Assembly (NCBI GenBank): GCA_002478575.1
Contig: DLOX01000091.1
Span: 1 to 6,260 of the forward strand
DNA from: Sphingomonadales bacterium UBA7473
GTDB lineage: Bacteria; Pseudomonadota; Alphaproteobacteria; Sphingomonadales; Sphingomonadaceae
Direction: 5' to 3'
DNA length: 6,260 bases
Shown: piece by piece, positions 1 through 6,260 of the stretch
Layout: the number at the start of each line of letters is the position of its first letter
Position numbering within the stretch: position 1 is the first letter of the stretch
Notes under the pieces: generated by a model
The model's database searches: none
Seen by the model: only the letters and a program-made list of their open reading frames with translations
Told to the model about the DNA's origin: nothing
Made by a program: the position numbers and the translations under genes

Positions 1-1067
1 TTCATCGGCTTCAGCGCCATCCATTCGGCATCGGCGGCGACCACTGGCGCACCATCCTCACCGTCTGGCACGATATCGGGCACCGCGAACATATTCTCGG
101 CATATTTGCCCCAATGGCCGGATTTCTCCCACTGCTTCACATCCATCAGCTGAGGGGTCTTCACCTCTTTGCAATCGGCATCTTGCACGGCGCGACGGAT
201 ATAGTCCTCAAGTGCCCGATAGATGACATAGCCTTTGGGATGCCAAAAGACGGATCCTTGCGCTTCAGACTGGAGATGGAACAGGTCCATTTCCTGACCG
301 ATCTTGCGATGATCGCGCTTGGCCGCTTCTTCCAGCCGCACCAGATGCGCATCGAGCTGTTTCTTGTTGAGCCAGCCGGTCCCATAAATGCGGGTCAGCT
401 GCGCATTGGCCTGATCCCCGCGCCAATAAGCGCCGGACACGCGGGTCAGCTTGAAGGCTTGGGGATCAAGCTTGCCCGTGGAGGCCAGATGCGGTCCGCG
501 GCACATATCCATCCAGTCGCTTCCCGACCAATAGACGCTCAGTTCCTCCCCTTCGGGAAGTTCCGCGGCCCATTCGGCTTTGAAGCTTTCGCCCTGCTCC
601 TGCCAACGCGCAATTAAGTCGGCGCGGCTCCACACTTCGCGGCGGAGTGGCTTATCCGCAGCAATGATCTTGCGCATTGCCTCTTCAATGCCGGGCAAGT
701 CATCCTCAGTGAAAGGCCCGCGAGAAGCCGGGGCCTTTACGTCATAATAGAACCCATCATCCGTCGCGGGGCCGAAGGTGATTTGCGTGCCGGGGTGAAG
801 GGCCTGCACGGCTTCTGCCAGCACATGGGCAAAGTCATGGCGGACCAGCTCCAGCGCGTCCGCTTCGTCCTTCGCCGTAATGAGAGCAAGCTCCACATCG
901 CTCTCCAAAGGCAACATTGCGTCGCGCACTTCGCCGTTCACGCGCGCAGCAAGCGTTGCTTTGGCAAGGCCTGGGCCAATGCTGGCTGCAATATCCTGAG
1001 CTGTAGTGCCGCGAGACACTTCACGGGCAGAGCCATCGGGAAGGGTGACGCGGATCATATCAGACAT
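1..1067 (-). CDS. thrS: threonyl-tRNA synthetase, N-terminal part (C-terminus beyond left edge)
   Basis: This class II aminoacyl-tRNA synthetase charges tRNA-Thr in the cytoplasm. The 355 visible codons start at the ATG at 1067-1065 and cover roughly the first half of a protein usually about 640-670 aa long. Residues 1-65 form a TGS domain (starts MSDMIRVTLPDGS). Residues about 66-240 form the editing domain, which hydrolyses mischarged Ser-tRNA-Thr. Its HxxxH motif (HDFAH, H77 and H81) and its DMCRGPH motif (C189 and H193) correspond to the E. coli editing residues H73, H77, C182 and H186, so editing looks intact. The catalytic domain begins near residue 255 (GQEMDLFH), with motif 1 around 285-320. 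The sequence stops at ALKPM, just before the expected NCP zinc-ligand region. A short insert around residues 330-346 (PDGEDGAPVV) fits alphaproteobacterial enzymes. The gene is divergent from the demethylation cluster and probably functionally unrelated. The ribosome binding site is weak: an AAGG lies about 11 nt upstream of the ATG. Confidence 0.97.
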   Translation of the reverse strand, partial: MSDMIRVTLPDGSAREVSRGTTAQDIAASIGPGLAKATLAARVNGEVRDAMLPLESDVELALITAKDEADALELVRHDFAHVLAEAVQALHPGTQITFGPATDDGFYYDVKAPASRGPFTEDDLPGIEEAMRKIIAADKPLRREVWSRADLIARWQEQGESFKAEWAAELPEGEELSVYWSGSDWMDMCRGPHLASTGKLDPQAFKLTRVSGAYWRGDQANAQLTRIYGTGWLNKKQLDAHLVRLEEAAKRDHRKIGQEMDLFHLQSEAQGSVFWHPKGYVIYRALEDYIRRAVQDADCKEVKTPQLMDVKQWEKSGHWGKYAENMFAVPDIVPDGEDGAPVVAADAEWMALKPM

Positions 1068-1181
1068 AAAAAGCAGGGCCTTGTTCGGTGGTTAAGAGCA
1101 AGCCCAATGCCAGCGCCGGGCCAATGCCGCAAGGGCAAGGGCGTTCCACCTTGGCCTTTGGATGCCCATTCAGTGAAACGA

Positions 1182-1198
1182 CTAATATATTATATTAG
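1182..1198. promoter_or_regulatory. perfect 17-nt AT-rich palindrome, possible operator
   Basis: CTAATATA, a central T, then TATATTAG: two 8-nt arms that are exact reverse complements. It lies between the divergent thrS and demethylation-cluster start codons, 97 nt from the plus-strand ATG and 114 nt from the thrS ATG. Another short inverted repeat, AATAT-GGA-ATATT, follows immediately at 1199-1211, so an AT-rich island of about 30 nt stands out in GC-rich surroundings. A dimeric repressor or activator could bind here. The minus strand also contains TATAAT (1194-1189), which might be a -10 element for thrS, but I see no good -35 partner. The symmetry is seen directly; the regulatory role is inferred. 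Confidence 0.4.
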
Positions 1199-1248
1199 AA
1201 TATGGAATATTGAGATGTTCGACGCCACTTTGGATTGATTGGCAAGTA

Positions 1249-1272
1249 CATTGGTTCACATAGCGGCCAATG
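1249..1272. promoter_or_regulatory. inverted repeat upstream of the cluster's first gene
   Basis: CATTGG (1249-1254) and CCAATG (1267-1272) form perfect 6-nt arms around a 12-nt spacer. The element ends 12 nt before the Shine-Dalgarno stretch of the first cluster gene. It could be an operator half-site pair or a weak leader hairpin. Arms this short can occur by chance, so the functional reading is tentative. Confidence 0.2.
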
Positions 1273-1284
1273 AGTTATTTGATC

Positions 1285-1292
1285 GGAAGAGG
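1285..1292 (+). promoter_or_regulatory. ribosome binding site of the FAD/GcvT gene
   Basis: The purine-rich stretch GGAAGAGG lies 3 nt before the ATG at 1296, with its GGAAG core 6 nt away. This is the clearest Shine-Dalgarno sequence in the window and supports the 1296 start. It also fits this gene being the first of the operon. Confidence 0.65.
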
Positions 1293-1295
1293 TGA

Positions 1296-3803
1296 ATGAA
1301 AACAACGGCCCGGGCAGTGGTGATTGGCGGCGGGGTCGTTGGTGTCAGCACGCTTTATCATCTCGCGAAGATGGGCTGGAGCGATGTCGTTCTGCTTGAG
1401 CGTAAGGAGCTGACATCTGGCTCCACTTGGCACGCGGCGGGCCTCCTTCCCCTTTTCAATTTGAGCTATTCGGTCGGCAAGCTTCATCAATATTCGGTAG
1501 GGCTTTATCCTAGCCTAGAGGCGGAGACTGGCCTCCATTCGGGCTTTTCCCAAGTAACCAACATTCGGCTGGCAACGACGCAAGACCGGATGGATGAATA
1601 TCATTATTATGCGGGCGTGGCGCGGACGATTGGTGTGGATGTCAATTTCCTGACGCCTGATGAGGTCAAGGCGATTTGGCCGCTCGCCAATATGGACGGC
1701 GTGATTGGCGCAATCCAGCATCCGGATGATGGTTATATCCAGCCAGCCGATTTGACCCAAGCCTTGGCAAAAGGCGCACGGCAGCGGGGCGCAACCATTT
1801 ATCGCAACACGACCGTGACCGCGATCACGCAGCAGGCGAATGGCGAATGGCTGGTCTCAACCGATCAGGGGGACATGACCTGCGAGCATGTCATTTCCTG
1901 CTCCGGCAATTTCGCGCGGCAAACGGGCGCTATGGTTGGCCTCGATATCCCCGTAATCCCGGTCGAGCATCAATATATTGTCACGGAACAGCATCCCGCG
2001 ATCATGGAGCGCAAGCGCCAGGGCTTGCCCGAAATGGGTGTGCTGAGGGAATCGGACGCCAGCTATTATATGCGCGAAGAAGCAGGCGGATTGTTGCTTG
2101 GGCCTTATGAGGTTGGAGCCCCGGCCTGCTATGTCGATGGGCCAGCCGCGAACAGCGAATATGAGCTGTTCCCTGACGCACTCGAACGGCTCGAGCCCTA
2201 TATCCTTGCCGCTATGAACCGTGTGCCTGCCTTTGGAGAGGTGGGCATCAAGAAAGTCTATAACGGTGCAATCGCTTATACTCCCGACGGGTCGCCCATG
2301 GTCGGACCGGCGTGGGGCCTCAAAAACTTCTGGCTCAATGAAGGCCATAGTTTTGGGGTAACCGCCGCGGGTGGCGCGGGTTGGCAACTGGCCCATTGGA
2401 TTGTCGAGCGGGAACCGACAATCGATATGATGGGTGTCGATCCGCGCCGCTTTGGCGACTATGCTGGCAGGGGCTATCTGATTGAGAAGAATGAAGAAGC
2501 CTATGCCAAGGTCTTCACAGTCCACTATCCCGATGAGGAGCGTGAGGCTGGGAGGGCATTGAGGCGGACGCCGTGCTATGACCGGATGAAGGCGTTGGGC
2601 GCGGTCTTTGGCAGTGTCTTTGGGTGGGAGAGGCCCAATTGGTTTGCGCCTGCCGGCTATGCGCTGACCGACGCTGATCTCGACAAGCCTGATGTATTGC
2701 TGAACGACAATCACCCGGTTGTGGCCGATGAGCCGATCCGCGAGAAATGGTCTTTCCGCCGGTCCAACTATTTTGAACATGTTGGCAATGAATGCCGCCA
2801 TGTCCATGAAAAAGTTGGCCTTCAGGATATGAGTGCCTTTGCCAAGTGTGAGATATCGGGGCCCGGGGCAGAGAGCTGGCTGGACGGACTGCTGACCAAT
2901 GCCGTGCCCAAGAAGGTTGGGCGCGTGACGCTCTCTTATCTGCTCACCAGCAAGGGCGGGGTGCGAAGCGAGTTCACGGTCTATAAAATTGCACCGCAGC
3001 GTTATTATCTGGTTTCTGCGGGCGCCTATGAGAGGCACGACCACGACTATCTGCGCAAGGCAATGCCAACCGATGGCTCTGTCAGCTTTGAGCGGTTGAC
3101 GACGGCAATGGGAGTCCTTGTGCTCGCGGGTCCACGCGCGCGCGACGTGCTCAAAAAGCTGACGGATAGCGATTTGTCGAATGAGGCCTTCCCTTGGCTC
3201 ACAGGCAAGAAGATCAGCATTGGTCTGGCGCAAGTCGATGCGCTCCGCGTCAATTTCATTGGGGAGCTGGGATGGGAAATCCATCATCCGATCGAGATGC
3301 AGAATTACATTTTCGATGAACTGATGAAGGCTGGGGCCGAGTATGACATCAAGCCGTTTGGCATCCGTGCGATGACGGTGATGGCGCTGGAGAAAAGCTA
3401 CAAGCTGATCCCGCGTGAACTGTCGGTTGAATATTCGGCCTATGAAAGCGGGCTGGATCGCTTTGTCAGCTTGAAGAAGCCCGGCTTTCTTGGGCGGGAC
3501 GCTCTGCTGGCTTGGAAAGAGCAAGGCCAATCCAACGCCTTTGTGACGATGGAAGTCCATGGCGTGACGGATGCTGACGCGCGGGGGTCTGAGGCCATTT
3601 ACTTGGGCGATGAGATAGTTGGGCGAGCGACCTCTGGCGGCTATGGCTGGCGGGTTGGCAAGTCCTTGGCTTTGGCCATGGTGCGGCCCGATCTGGCCAC
3701 CGAAGGCCAGACTTTGGAGATCGCGATCTTGGGCACGCGATACAAAGCCACGATCATCGCGGATTCCCCCTTCGATCCAGACAATGTGGCGCTAAAGAGC
3801 TAG
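1296..3803 (+). CDS. FAD-dependent dimethylglycine dehydrogenase/oxidase-like protein with C-terminal GcvT (folate) domain
   Basis: Probably oxidises the N-methyl group of dimethylglycine (or a related N-methyl amino acid) to give sarcosine and a methylene unit, which the GcvT half can transfer to tetrahydrofolate. At 835 aa it has nearly the same length as Arthrobacter dimethylglycine oxidase (about 830 aa). Residues 8-365 form a DAO-type FAD domain with the dinucleotide motif GGGVVG (11-16) and ribose-binding E35. TSGSTWHAAGL places H46 at the known covalent-FAD histidine. H225 (VEHQY) matches the active-site histidine reported for that oxidase, and Y257/Y258 lie near its catalytic tyrosine. 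A linker (about 370-425) is followed by GCV_T (about 430-705) and its barrel domain (about 725-815). Unusually, the folate-site Asp expected in the GG-x3-D-x-TV segment is Glu559. The sequence does not distinguish oxidase from dehydrogenase. A sarcosine dehydrogenase role is possible but less likely, because soxB lies in the same operon. The next gene starts 3 nt after its stop. Confidence 0.9.
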   Translation: MKTTARAVVIGGGVVGVSTLYHLAKMGWSDVVLLERKELTSGSTWHAAGLLPLFNLSYSVGKLHQYSVGLYPSLEAETGLHSGFSQVTNIRLATTQDRMDEYHYYAGVARTIGVDVNFLTPDEVKAIWPLANMDGVIGAIQHPDDGYIQPADLTQALAKGARQRGATIYRNTTVTAITQQANGEWLVSTDQGDMTCEHVISCSGNFARQTGAMVGLDIPVIPVEHQYIVTEQHPAIMERKRQGLPEMGVLRESDASYYMREEAGGLLLGPYEVGAPACYVDGPAANSEYELFPDALERLEPYILAAMNRVPAFGEVGIKKVYNGAIAYTPDGSPMVGPAWGLKNFWLNEGHSFGVTAAGGAGWQLAHWIVEREPTIDMMGVDPRRFGDYAGRGYLIEKNEEAYAKVFTVHYPDEEREAGRALRRTPCYDRMKALGAVFGSVFGWERPNWFAPAGYALTDADLDKPDVLLNDNHPVVADEPIREKWSFRRSNYFEHVGNECRHVHEKVGLQDMSAFAKCEISGPGAESWLDGLLTNAVPKKVGRVTLSYLLTSKGGVRSEFTVYKIAPQRYYLVSAGAYERHDHDYLRKAMPTDGSVSFERLTTAMGVLVLAGPRARDVLKKLTDSDLSNEAFPWLTGKKISIGLAQVDALRVNFIGELGWEIHHPIEMQNYIFDELMKAGAEYDIKPFGIRAMTVMALEKSYKLIPRELSVEYSAYESGLDRFVSLKKPGFLGRDALLAWKEQGQSNAFVTMEVHGVTDADARGSEAIYLGDEIVGRATSGGYGWRVGKSLALAMVRPDLATEGQTLEIAILGTRYKATIIADSPFDPDNVALKS

Positions 3804-3806
3804 CCC

Positions 3807-5057
3807 ATGTCGCGCTTCGAACCCATTGCAAAATTGCTCGCCAAGGATCGCAAGGGCCACACCCTGCCACGAGAGCTTTATGTAAGCGAAGAGGCGCATC
3901 AGTTTGATACACAGGTGATGCTCAAATCGGTCTGGCTCTATGCCTGCACGGTTGCCCATGTGAAGAACCCCAGCGACTATTTTGTGTTTGAGCTTGCCAA
4001 TAACTCGATCATCATTGTGCGTGGGCGGGACATGCAAGTCCGCGCCTTTTGGAACAGCTGCCGGCACCGCGGCGCGAAAATCTGTTTAGAGCAAAAGGGC
4101 CGAGCACCGCGCCTGATGTGCCCCTATCACCAATGGACTTATGGGCTGGACGGGGCTTTGCTCGCTGCCCGCAGCATGGCCGATGATTTCGACAAGAAGG
4201 ATCATGGGCTGAACCCTGTCGCTGTTGAAAATGTCGGCGGGCTGATCTTCATCTGTATGGCGGATAATCCGCCGCCGATTGATCGGGTGAAGGCCGATAT
4301 CGCCGAGCAAATCGCTGTCTATGACCTCGAAAAACTCAAGGTCGTCGTTCAGGATGATTATATCGAAGACGCCAATTGGAAATTGGTGATGGAGAATAAT
4401 CGCGAATGTTATCATTGCGATGTTGGCCATCCGGAACTCATTAGCGTCCTTGGCACCTATGGTTTTGGCAAAGGCCTGCCCGAGGATGGAGAGGGCGATG
4501 TCGTTGATGATCGCGACTATGACGCTTTGGTCGCGGCCAAGCGTGAACACTGGCGTTCGCTTGGCATTGACCATGACTTGATCGAATTTCCCGATGGCTG
4601 GTGGCACCGCGTTGCCCGGCTGGCCTTGGCGAATGGGGCGGTCACTCAATCCATTGACGGAAAGCTTGCGTGCAAGAAATTGATTGGGCCCTTCACGGAG
4701 CCTGAAACATCGAGTCTCTCCGTTTGGACGCAGCCTAACAGCTGGCATCATTTCTGCTGCGATCATGTGGTGACCTTTTCGCTGACGCCCATTGCGGCGG
4801 ACCGGACCCTCCTCAGGACCAGTTGGCTGGTGCATGAAGATGCAGTTGAAGGCGTCGATTATGACCTAGACCATATCGCGGCTCTCTGGCGTGCGACCAA
4901 CACGCAGGACGGGCATTTCTCTGCGATCAATCATCAGGGCATCGCCAATGATGGATATCAGCAAGGCCGCTATGCGGTTGAGGAAAAGCTGGTCGAGGAT
5001 TTCAAGGATTTCTATGTCGACCGTGCCAAAGCGGCGTTGAAAGACGCACAGGCATGA
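3807..5057 (+). CDS. gbcA: Rieske non-heme iron oxygenase, GbcA-like (glycine betaine monooxygenase, oxygenase subunit)
   Basis: Probably hydroxylates an N-methyl group of a quaternary amine. By similarity the substrate is glycine betaine, yielding dimethylglycine and formaldehyde with O2 and reduced electron carrier. At 416 aa the length fits GbcA (about 430 aa). The N-terminal Rieske domain has C85-x-H87 (SCRHRG) and C105-x2-H108 (CPYHQWTY) as [2Fe-2S] ligands. The catalytic domain carries the iron triad H203, H208 (ECYHCDVGHPEL) and D368 (ATNTQDG). E200, just before the first iron ligand, corresponds to the acidic residue that bridges the Rieske and iron centres in this family. In quaternary-amine enzymes such as GbcA and carnitine CntA it is Glu, while in aromatic dioxygenases it is Asp. 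Segments such as ENNRECYHC, HPEL and WLVHEDAVEGVDYD closely follow GbcA as I recall it. Related stachydrine or carnitine demethylases remain possible. No reductase partner (GbcB type) is in the window. The start is an ATG 3 nt after the previous stop, with only a weak AAAGAG ribosome site. The stop overlaps the next gene. Confidence 0.88.
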   Translation: MSRFEPIAKLLAKDRKGHTLPRELYVSEEAHQFDTQVMLKSVWLYACTVAHVKNPSDYFVFELANNSIIIVRGRDMQVRAFWNSCRHRGAKICLEQKGRAPRLMCPYHQWTYGLDGALLAARSMADDFDKKDHGLNPVAVENVGGLIFICMADNPPPIDRVKADIAEQIAVYDLEKLKVVVQDDYIEDANWKLVMENNRECYHCDVGHPELISVLGTYGFGKGLPEDGEGDVVDDRDYDALVAAKREHWRSLGIDHDLIEFPDGWWHRVARLALANGAVTQSIDGKLACKKLIGPFTEPETSSLSVWTQPNSWHHFCCDHVVTFSLTPIAADRTLLRTSWLVHEDAVEGVDYDLDHIAALWRATNTQDGHFSAINHQGIANDGYQQGRYAVEEKLVEDFKDFYVDRAKAALKDAQA

Positions 5058-5389
5058 CCGCGCTTCCACAGTCTGGAACGATCAAGCTTGGCGGCGACGG
5101 TTGGCAAGAGGGCGAACGGCCGGGGGAGTCGATCCTGAAGCTGGTTGACGATCCGCGTGGCTATCGCTCCATGGTGATGAAGGTCGCGCCAGGGCCGCTT
5201 GGCATTGCGCATGCCCATGATGAGATTGAGCAGATTTACGTCATTGAGGGCGATTTCTTCGATGAAGAGGCAAGCTATGGCCCCGGAGATTTTGTATTGC
5301 GCATGCCCGGCACACTGCATCGCGCCGGCAGCAAGAACGGCTGCACAATGATGATCGTCTATGCGCCATTGGTGGGGGCAGGGGCGTGA
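5054..5389 (+). CDS. small single-domain cupin, ChrR C-terminal-domain type
   Basis: A 111-aa, probably cytoplasmic protein with no signal peptide, made of a single cupin barrel. Motif 1 is HAHDEIEQIYVIEG, with H53, H55 and E59. Motif 2 is GDFVLRMPGTLHRAG, with H89. Together they make the usual 3-His/1-Glu metal site, so metal binding is likely. The stretch EGDFFDEEASYGPGDF, followed by PGTLH and later NGC, resembles the C-terminal cupin of the anti-sigma factor ChrR, but the zinc-binding anti-sigma part is absent. The function is unknown: it could be a metal-dependent enzyme (oxygenase, isomerase or lyase-like), a small-molecule sensor, or an accessory to the demethylases. The start is fixed by the ATGA overlap with the preceding Rieske gene, and its own stop overlaps the GTG of soxB. 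It is therefore an integral, probably translationally coupled, member of the operon. Confidence 0.85.
   Translation: MTALPQSGTIKLGGDGWQEGERPGESILKLVDDPRGYRSMVMKVAPGPLGIAHAHDEIEQIYVIEGDFFDEEASYGPGDFVLRMPGTLHRAGSKNGCTMMIVYAPLVGAGA
5371..5378 (+). promoter_or_regulatory. ribosome binding site supporting the GTG start of soxB
   Basis: GGTGGGGG lies 7 nt before the GTG at 5386, inside the 3' end of the cupin gene. A further AGGGG at 5380-5384 is too close to the start to be the main site. The G-rich stretch favours the GTG start over any downstream codon. Confidence 0.35.
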
Positions 5390-6260
5390 CCCGTTTCAGT
5401 GCGCTTAGTCTTTTCGCGAAGGCCTTGGGCGGGCATCAAAGCTGGCCTGAACAATGGCCCGATGCTGCCCCCAAGCCAAGCTATGACGCGATTATCGTCG
5501 GCGGCGGCGGGCATGGTTTGGGCGCGGCTTATTATCTCGCCAAGAAATATGGGATCACCAATGTTGCGGTCTTGGAGAAAGGCTGGATCGGCGGCGGCAA
5601 TACAGGGCGGAACACAACGATCATCCGATCCAACTATCTCTATGATGAAAGCGCGCATCTTTATGATCATGCGGTGAAGCTTTGGGATGGGCTGAGCCAA
5701 GAGCTCAACTATAACACCATGTATTCCAAACGCGGCGTGATGATGCTGGCGCATAATGTGCATGATATTCAAAGCTTTAAGCGACATATTCATGCAAATC
5801 GTTTGAACGGCGTTGATAATGAATGGCTGACGCCTGAACAGGCCAAGGCCTATTGCCCGCCCCTTAATATCTCGCCCGATGCCCGCTATCCCGTGCTGGG
5901 CGCAGCGCTTCAACGGCGGGGCGGGACGGCGCGGCACGACACGGTGGCCTGGGGCTATGCACGGGCTGCGGCGGCTTTAGGCGTGGACATCATCCAGAAT
6001 TGCGCGGTGACAGGCGTTCGTCGCGGTGCGGATGGCGCGGTCGAAGGGGTAGAAACCAGTCGTGGTTATATCGCATGTAAACGCGTGGGCGTTTCGGCGG
6101 CGGGCAATACATCAGTGATCATGCAGATGGCGGGGCTCGATTTTCCGCTCGAAAGTTATCCGCTTCAAGCGCTTGTCTCCGAACCGATTAAGCCGACCTT
6201 CCCTTGTGTCGTCATGTCCAACACGGTCCATGCCTATATGAGCCAGTCGGACAAGGGCGA
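5386..6260 (+). CDS. soxB: sarcosine oxidase beta subunit, N-terminal part (continues beyond right edge)
   Basis: Beta subunit of the heterotetrameric sarcosine oxidase, which oxidises sarcosine to glycine with O2 and passes the one-carbon unit to tetrahydrofolate or releases formaldehyde. There are 291 visible codons of a family of about 400-420 aa. The GTG start overlaps the cupin stop (GTGA) and gives the typical SoxB N-terminus (xTRFSALSLF, then GH-x2-W), about 35 residues before the FAD motif. That motif is VGGGGHGLG (38-46), with ribose-binding E64 (VLEKGW). The family signature GNTGRNTTIIR (71-81) is present. RGGTARHD places H184 at the histidine reported to carry covalent FMN in SoxB proteins (His173 in characterised enzymes, allowing for a longer N-terminus here). 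NANRLNG-like and SPDARYPVLGA segments are also characteristic. The C-terminal part and the partner subunits (soxD, soxA, soxG) are not visible and are expected downstream. Confidence 0.95.
   Translation, partial: MTRFSALSLFAKALGGHQSWPEQWPDAAPKPSYDAIIVGGGGHGLGAAYYLAKKYGITNVAVLEKGWIGGGNTGRNTTIIRSNYLYDESAHLYDHAVKLWDGLSQELNYNTMYSKRGVMMLAHNVHDIQSFKRHIHANRLNGVDNEWLTPEQAKAYCPPLNISPDARYPVLGAALQRRGGTARHDTVAWGYARAAAALGVDIIQNCAVTGVRRGADGAVEGVETSRGYIACKRVGVSAAGNTSVIMQMAGLDFPLESYPLQALVSEPIKPTFPCVVMSNTVHAYMSQSDKG

Noticed and set aside
114..617. A 167-codon plus-strand open frame in the left part
   Set aside because: It is antisense to thrS, whose translation over the same bases contains the DMCRGPH editing motif and continuous synthetase sequence.
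1104..1128. Direct repeat of CCAATGCC (1104-1111 and 1121-1128)
   Set aside because: Two 8-nt copies in a GC-rich leader can arise by chance, and no third copy or array pattern is present.
1136..1153. Possible hairpin CAAGG-N8-CCTTG in the thrS leader
   Set aside because: The stem is only 5 bp with an 8-nt loop and no following T-run, so it supports neither a terminator nor an attenuator.
783..1238. A 151-codon plus-strand open frame running from thrS into the intergenic region
   Set aside because: Most of it is opposite the TGS and editing domains of thrS. The rest crosses the AT-rich palindrome, and the product has no recognisable domain.
1857..3560. A 567-codon open frame on the minus strand opposite the FAD-GcvT gene
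   Set aside because: It is antisense to a gene with clear domains and catalytic residues. Its translation shows no family motifs and is rich in Ile, His and Arg, as expected for a complement of a coding frame. Its length reflects codon bias of the real gene.
4086..4835. A 249-codon open frame on the minus strand opposite the Rieske gene
   Set aside because: It lies wholly within the convincing Rieske oxygenase gene, has no recognisable motif and no ribosome binding site context of note.
5359..5937. A 192-codon minus-strand open frame opposite soxB
   Set aside because: The plus strand here encodes SoxB with its FAD motif and the covalent-FMN histidine segment, so the minus-strand frame is a shadow.

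Overview
The window looks like chromosomal DNA from an alphaproteobacterium, most likely a sphingomonad. This is inferred from the style of the threonyl-tRNA synthetase sequence, the moderately high GC content, and the tightly packed genes with GTG and ATGA overlaps. I could not run a search to confirm it. There are five genes: one housekeeping gene on the minus strand, and a compact four-gene plus-strand cluster for breakdown of methylated amines. The cluster runs off the right edge.

Bases 1-1067 (minus strand) hold the N-terminal 355 codons of threonyl-tRNA synthetase (thrS), including the TGS domain and the complete editing domain. The catalytic core continues beyond the left edge. Bases 1068-1295 are the divergent intergenic region shared by thrS and the cluster. 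It carries an AT-rich patch with a perfect 17-nt palindrome (1182-1198) and a second dyad (1249-1272) close to the first start codon of the cluster.

Bases 1296-6260 (plus strand) appear to be one operon. (i) An 835-aa fusion of a covalent-FAD amine oxidoreductase with a folate-binding GcvT domain, of the dimethylglycine dehydrogenase/oxidase type. (ii) A 416-aa Rieske oxygenase closely resembling GbcA, the glycine betaine monooxygenase. (iii) A 111-aa single-domain cupin resembling the C-terminal domain of ChrR. (iv) The N-terminal 291 codons of the beta subunit of heterotetrameric sarcosine oxidase (soxB). Spacings are 3 nt, a 4-nt overlap (ATGA) and a 4-nt overlap (GTGA), so translation is probably coupled throughout.

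Together these enzymes suggest a stepwise route: glycine betaine to dimethylglycine (Rieske oxygenase), dimethylglycine to sarcosine (FAD-GcvT protein), and sarcosine to glycine (SoxBDAG). One-carbon units would pass to tetrahydrofolate or be released as formaldehyde. The electron-transfer partner of the Rieske enzyme and the other sarcosine oxidase subunits are not in the window. Two features stand out. The small cupin is embedded between the first-step and third-step enzymes. The FAD-GcvT protein has Glu instead of Asp at the position expected to handle folate chemistry.
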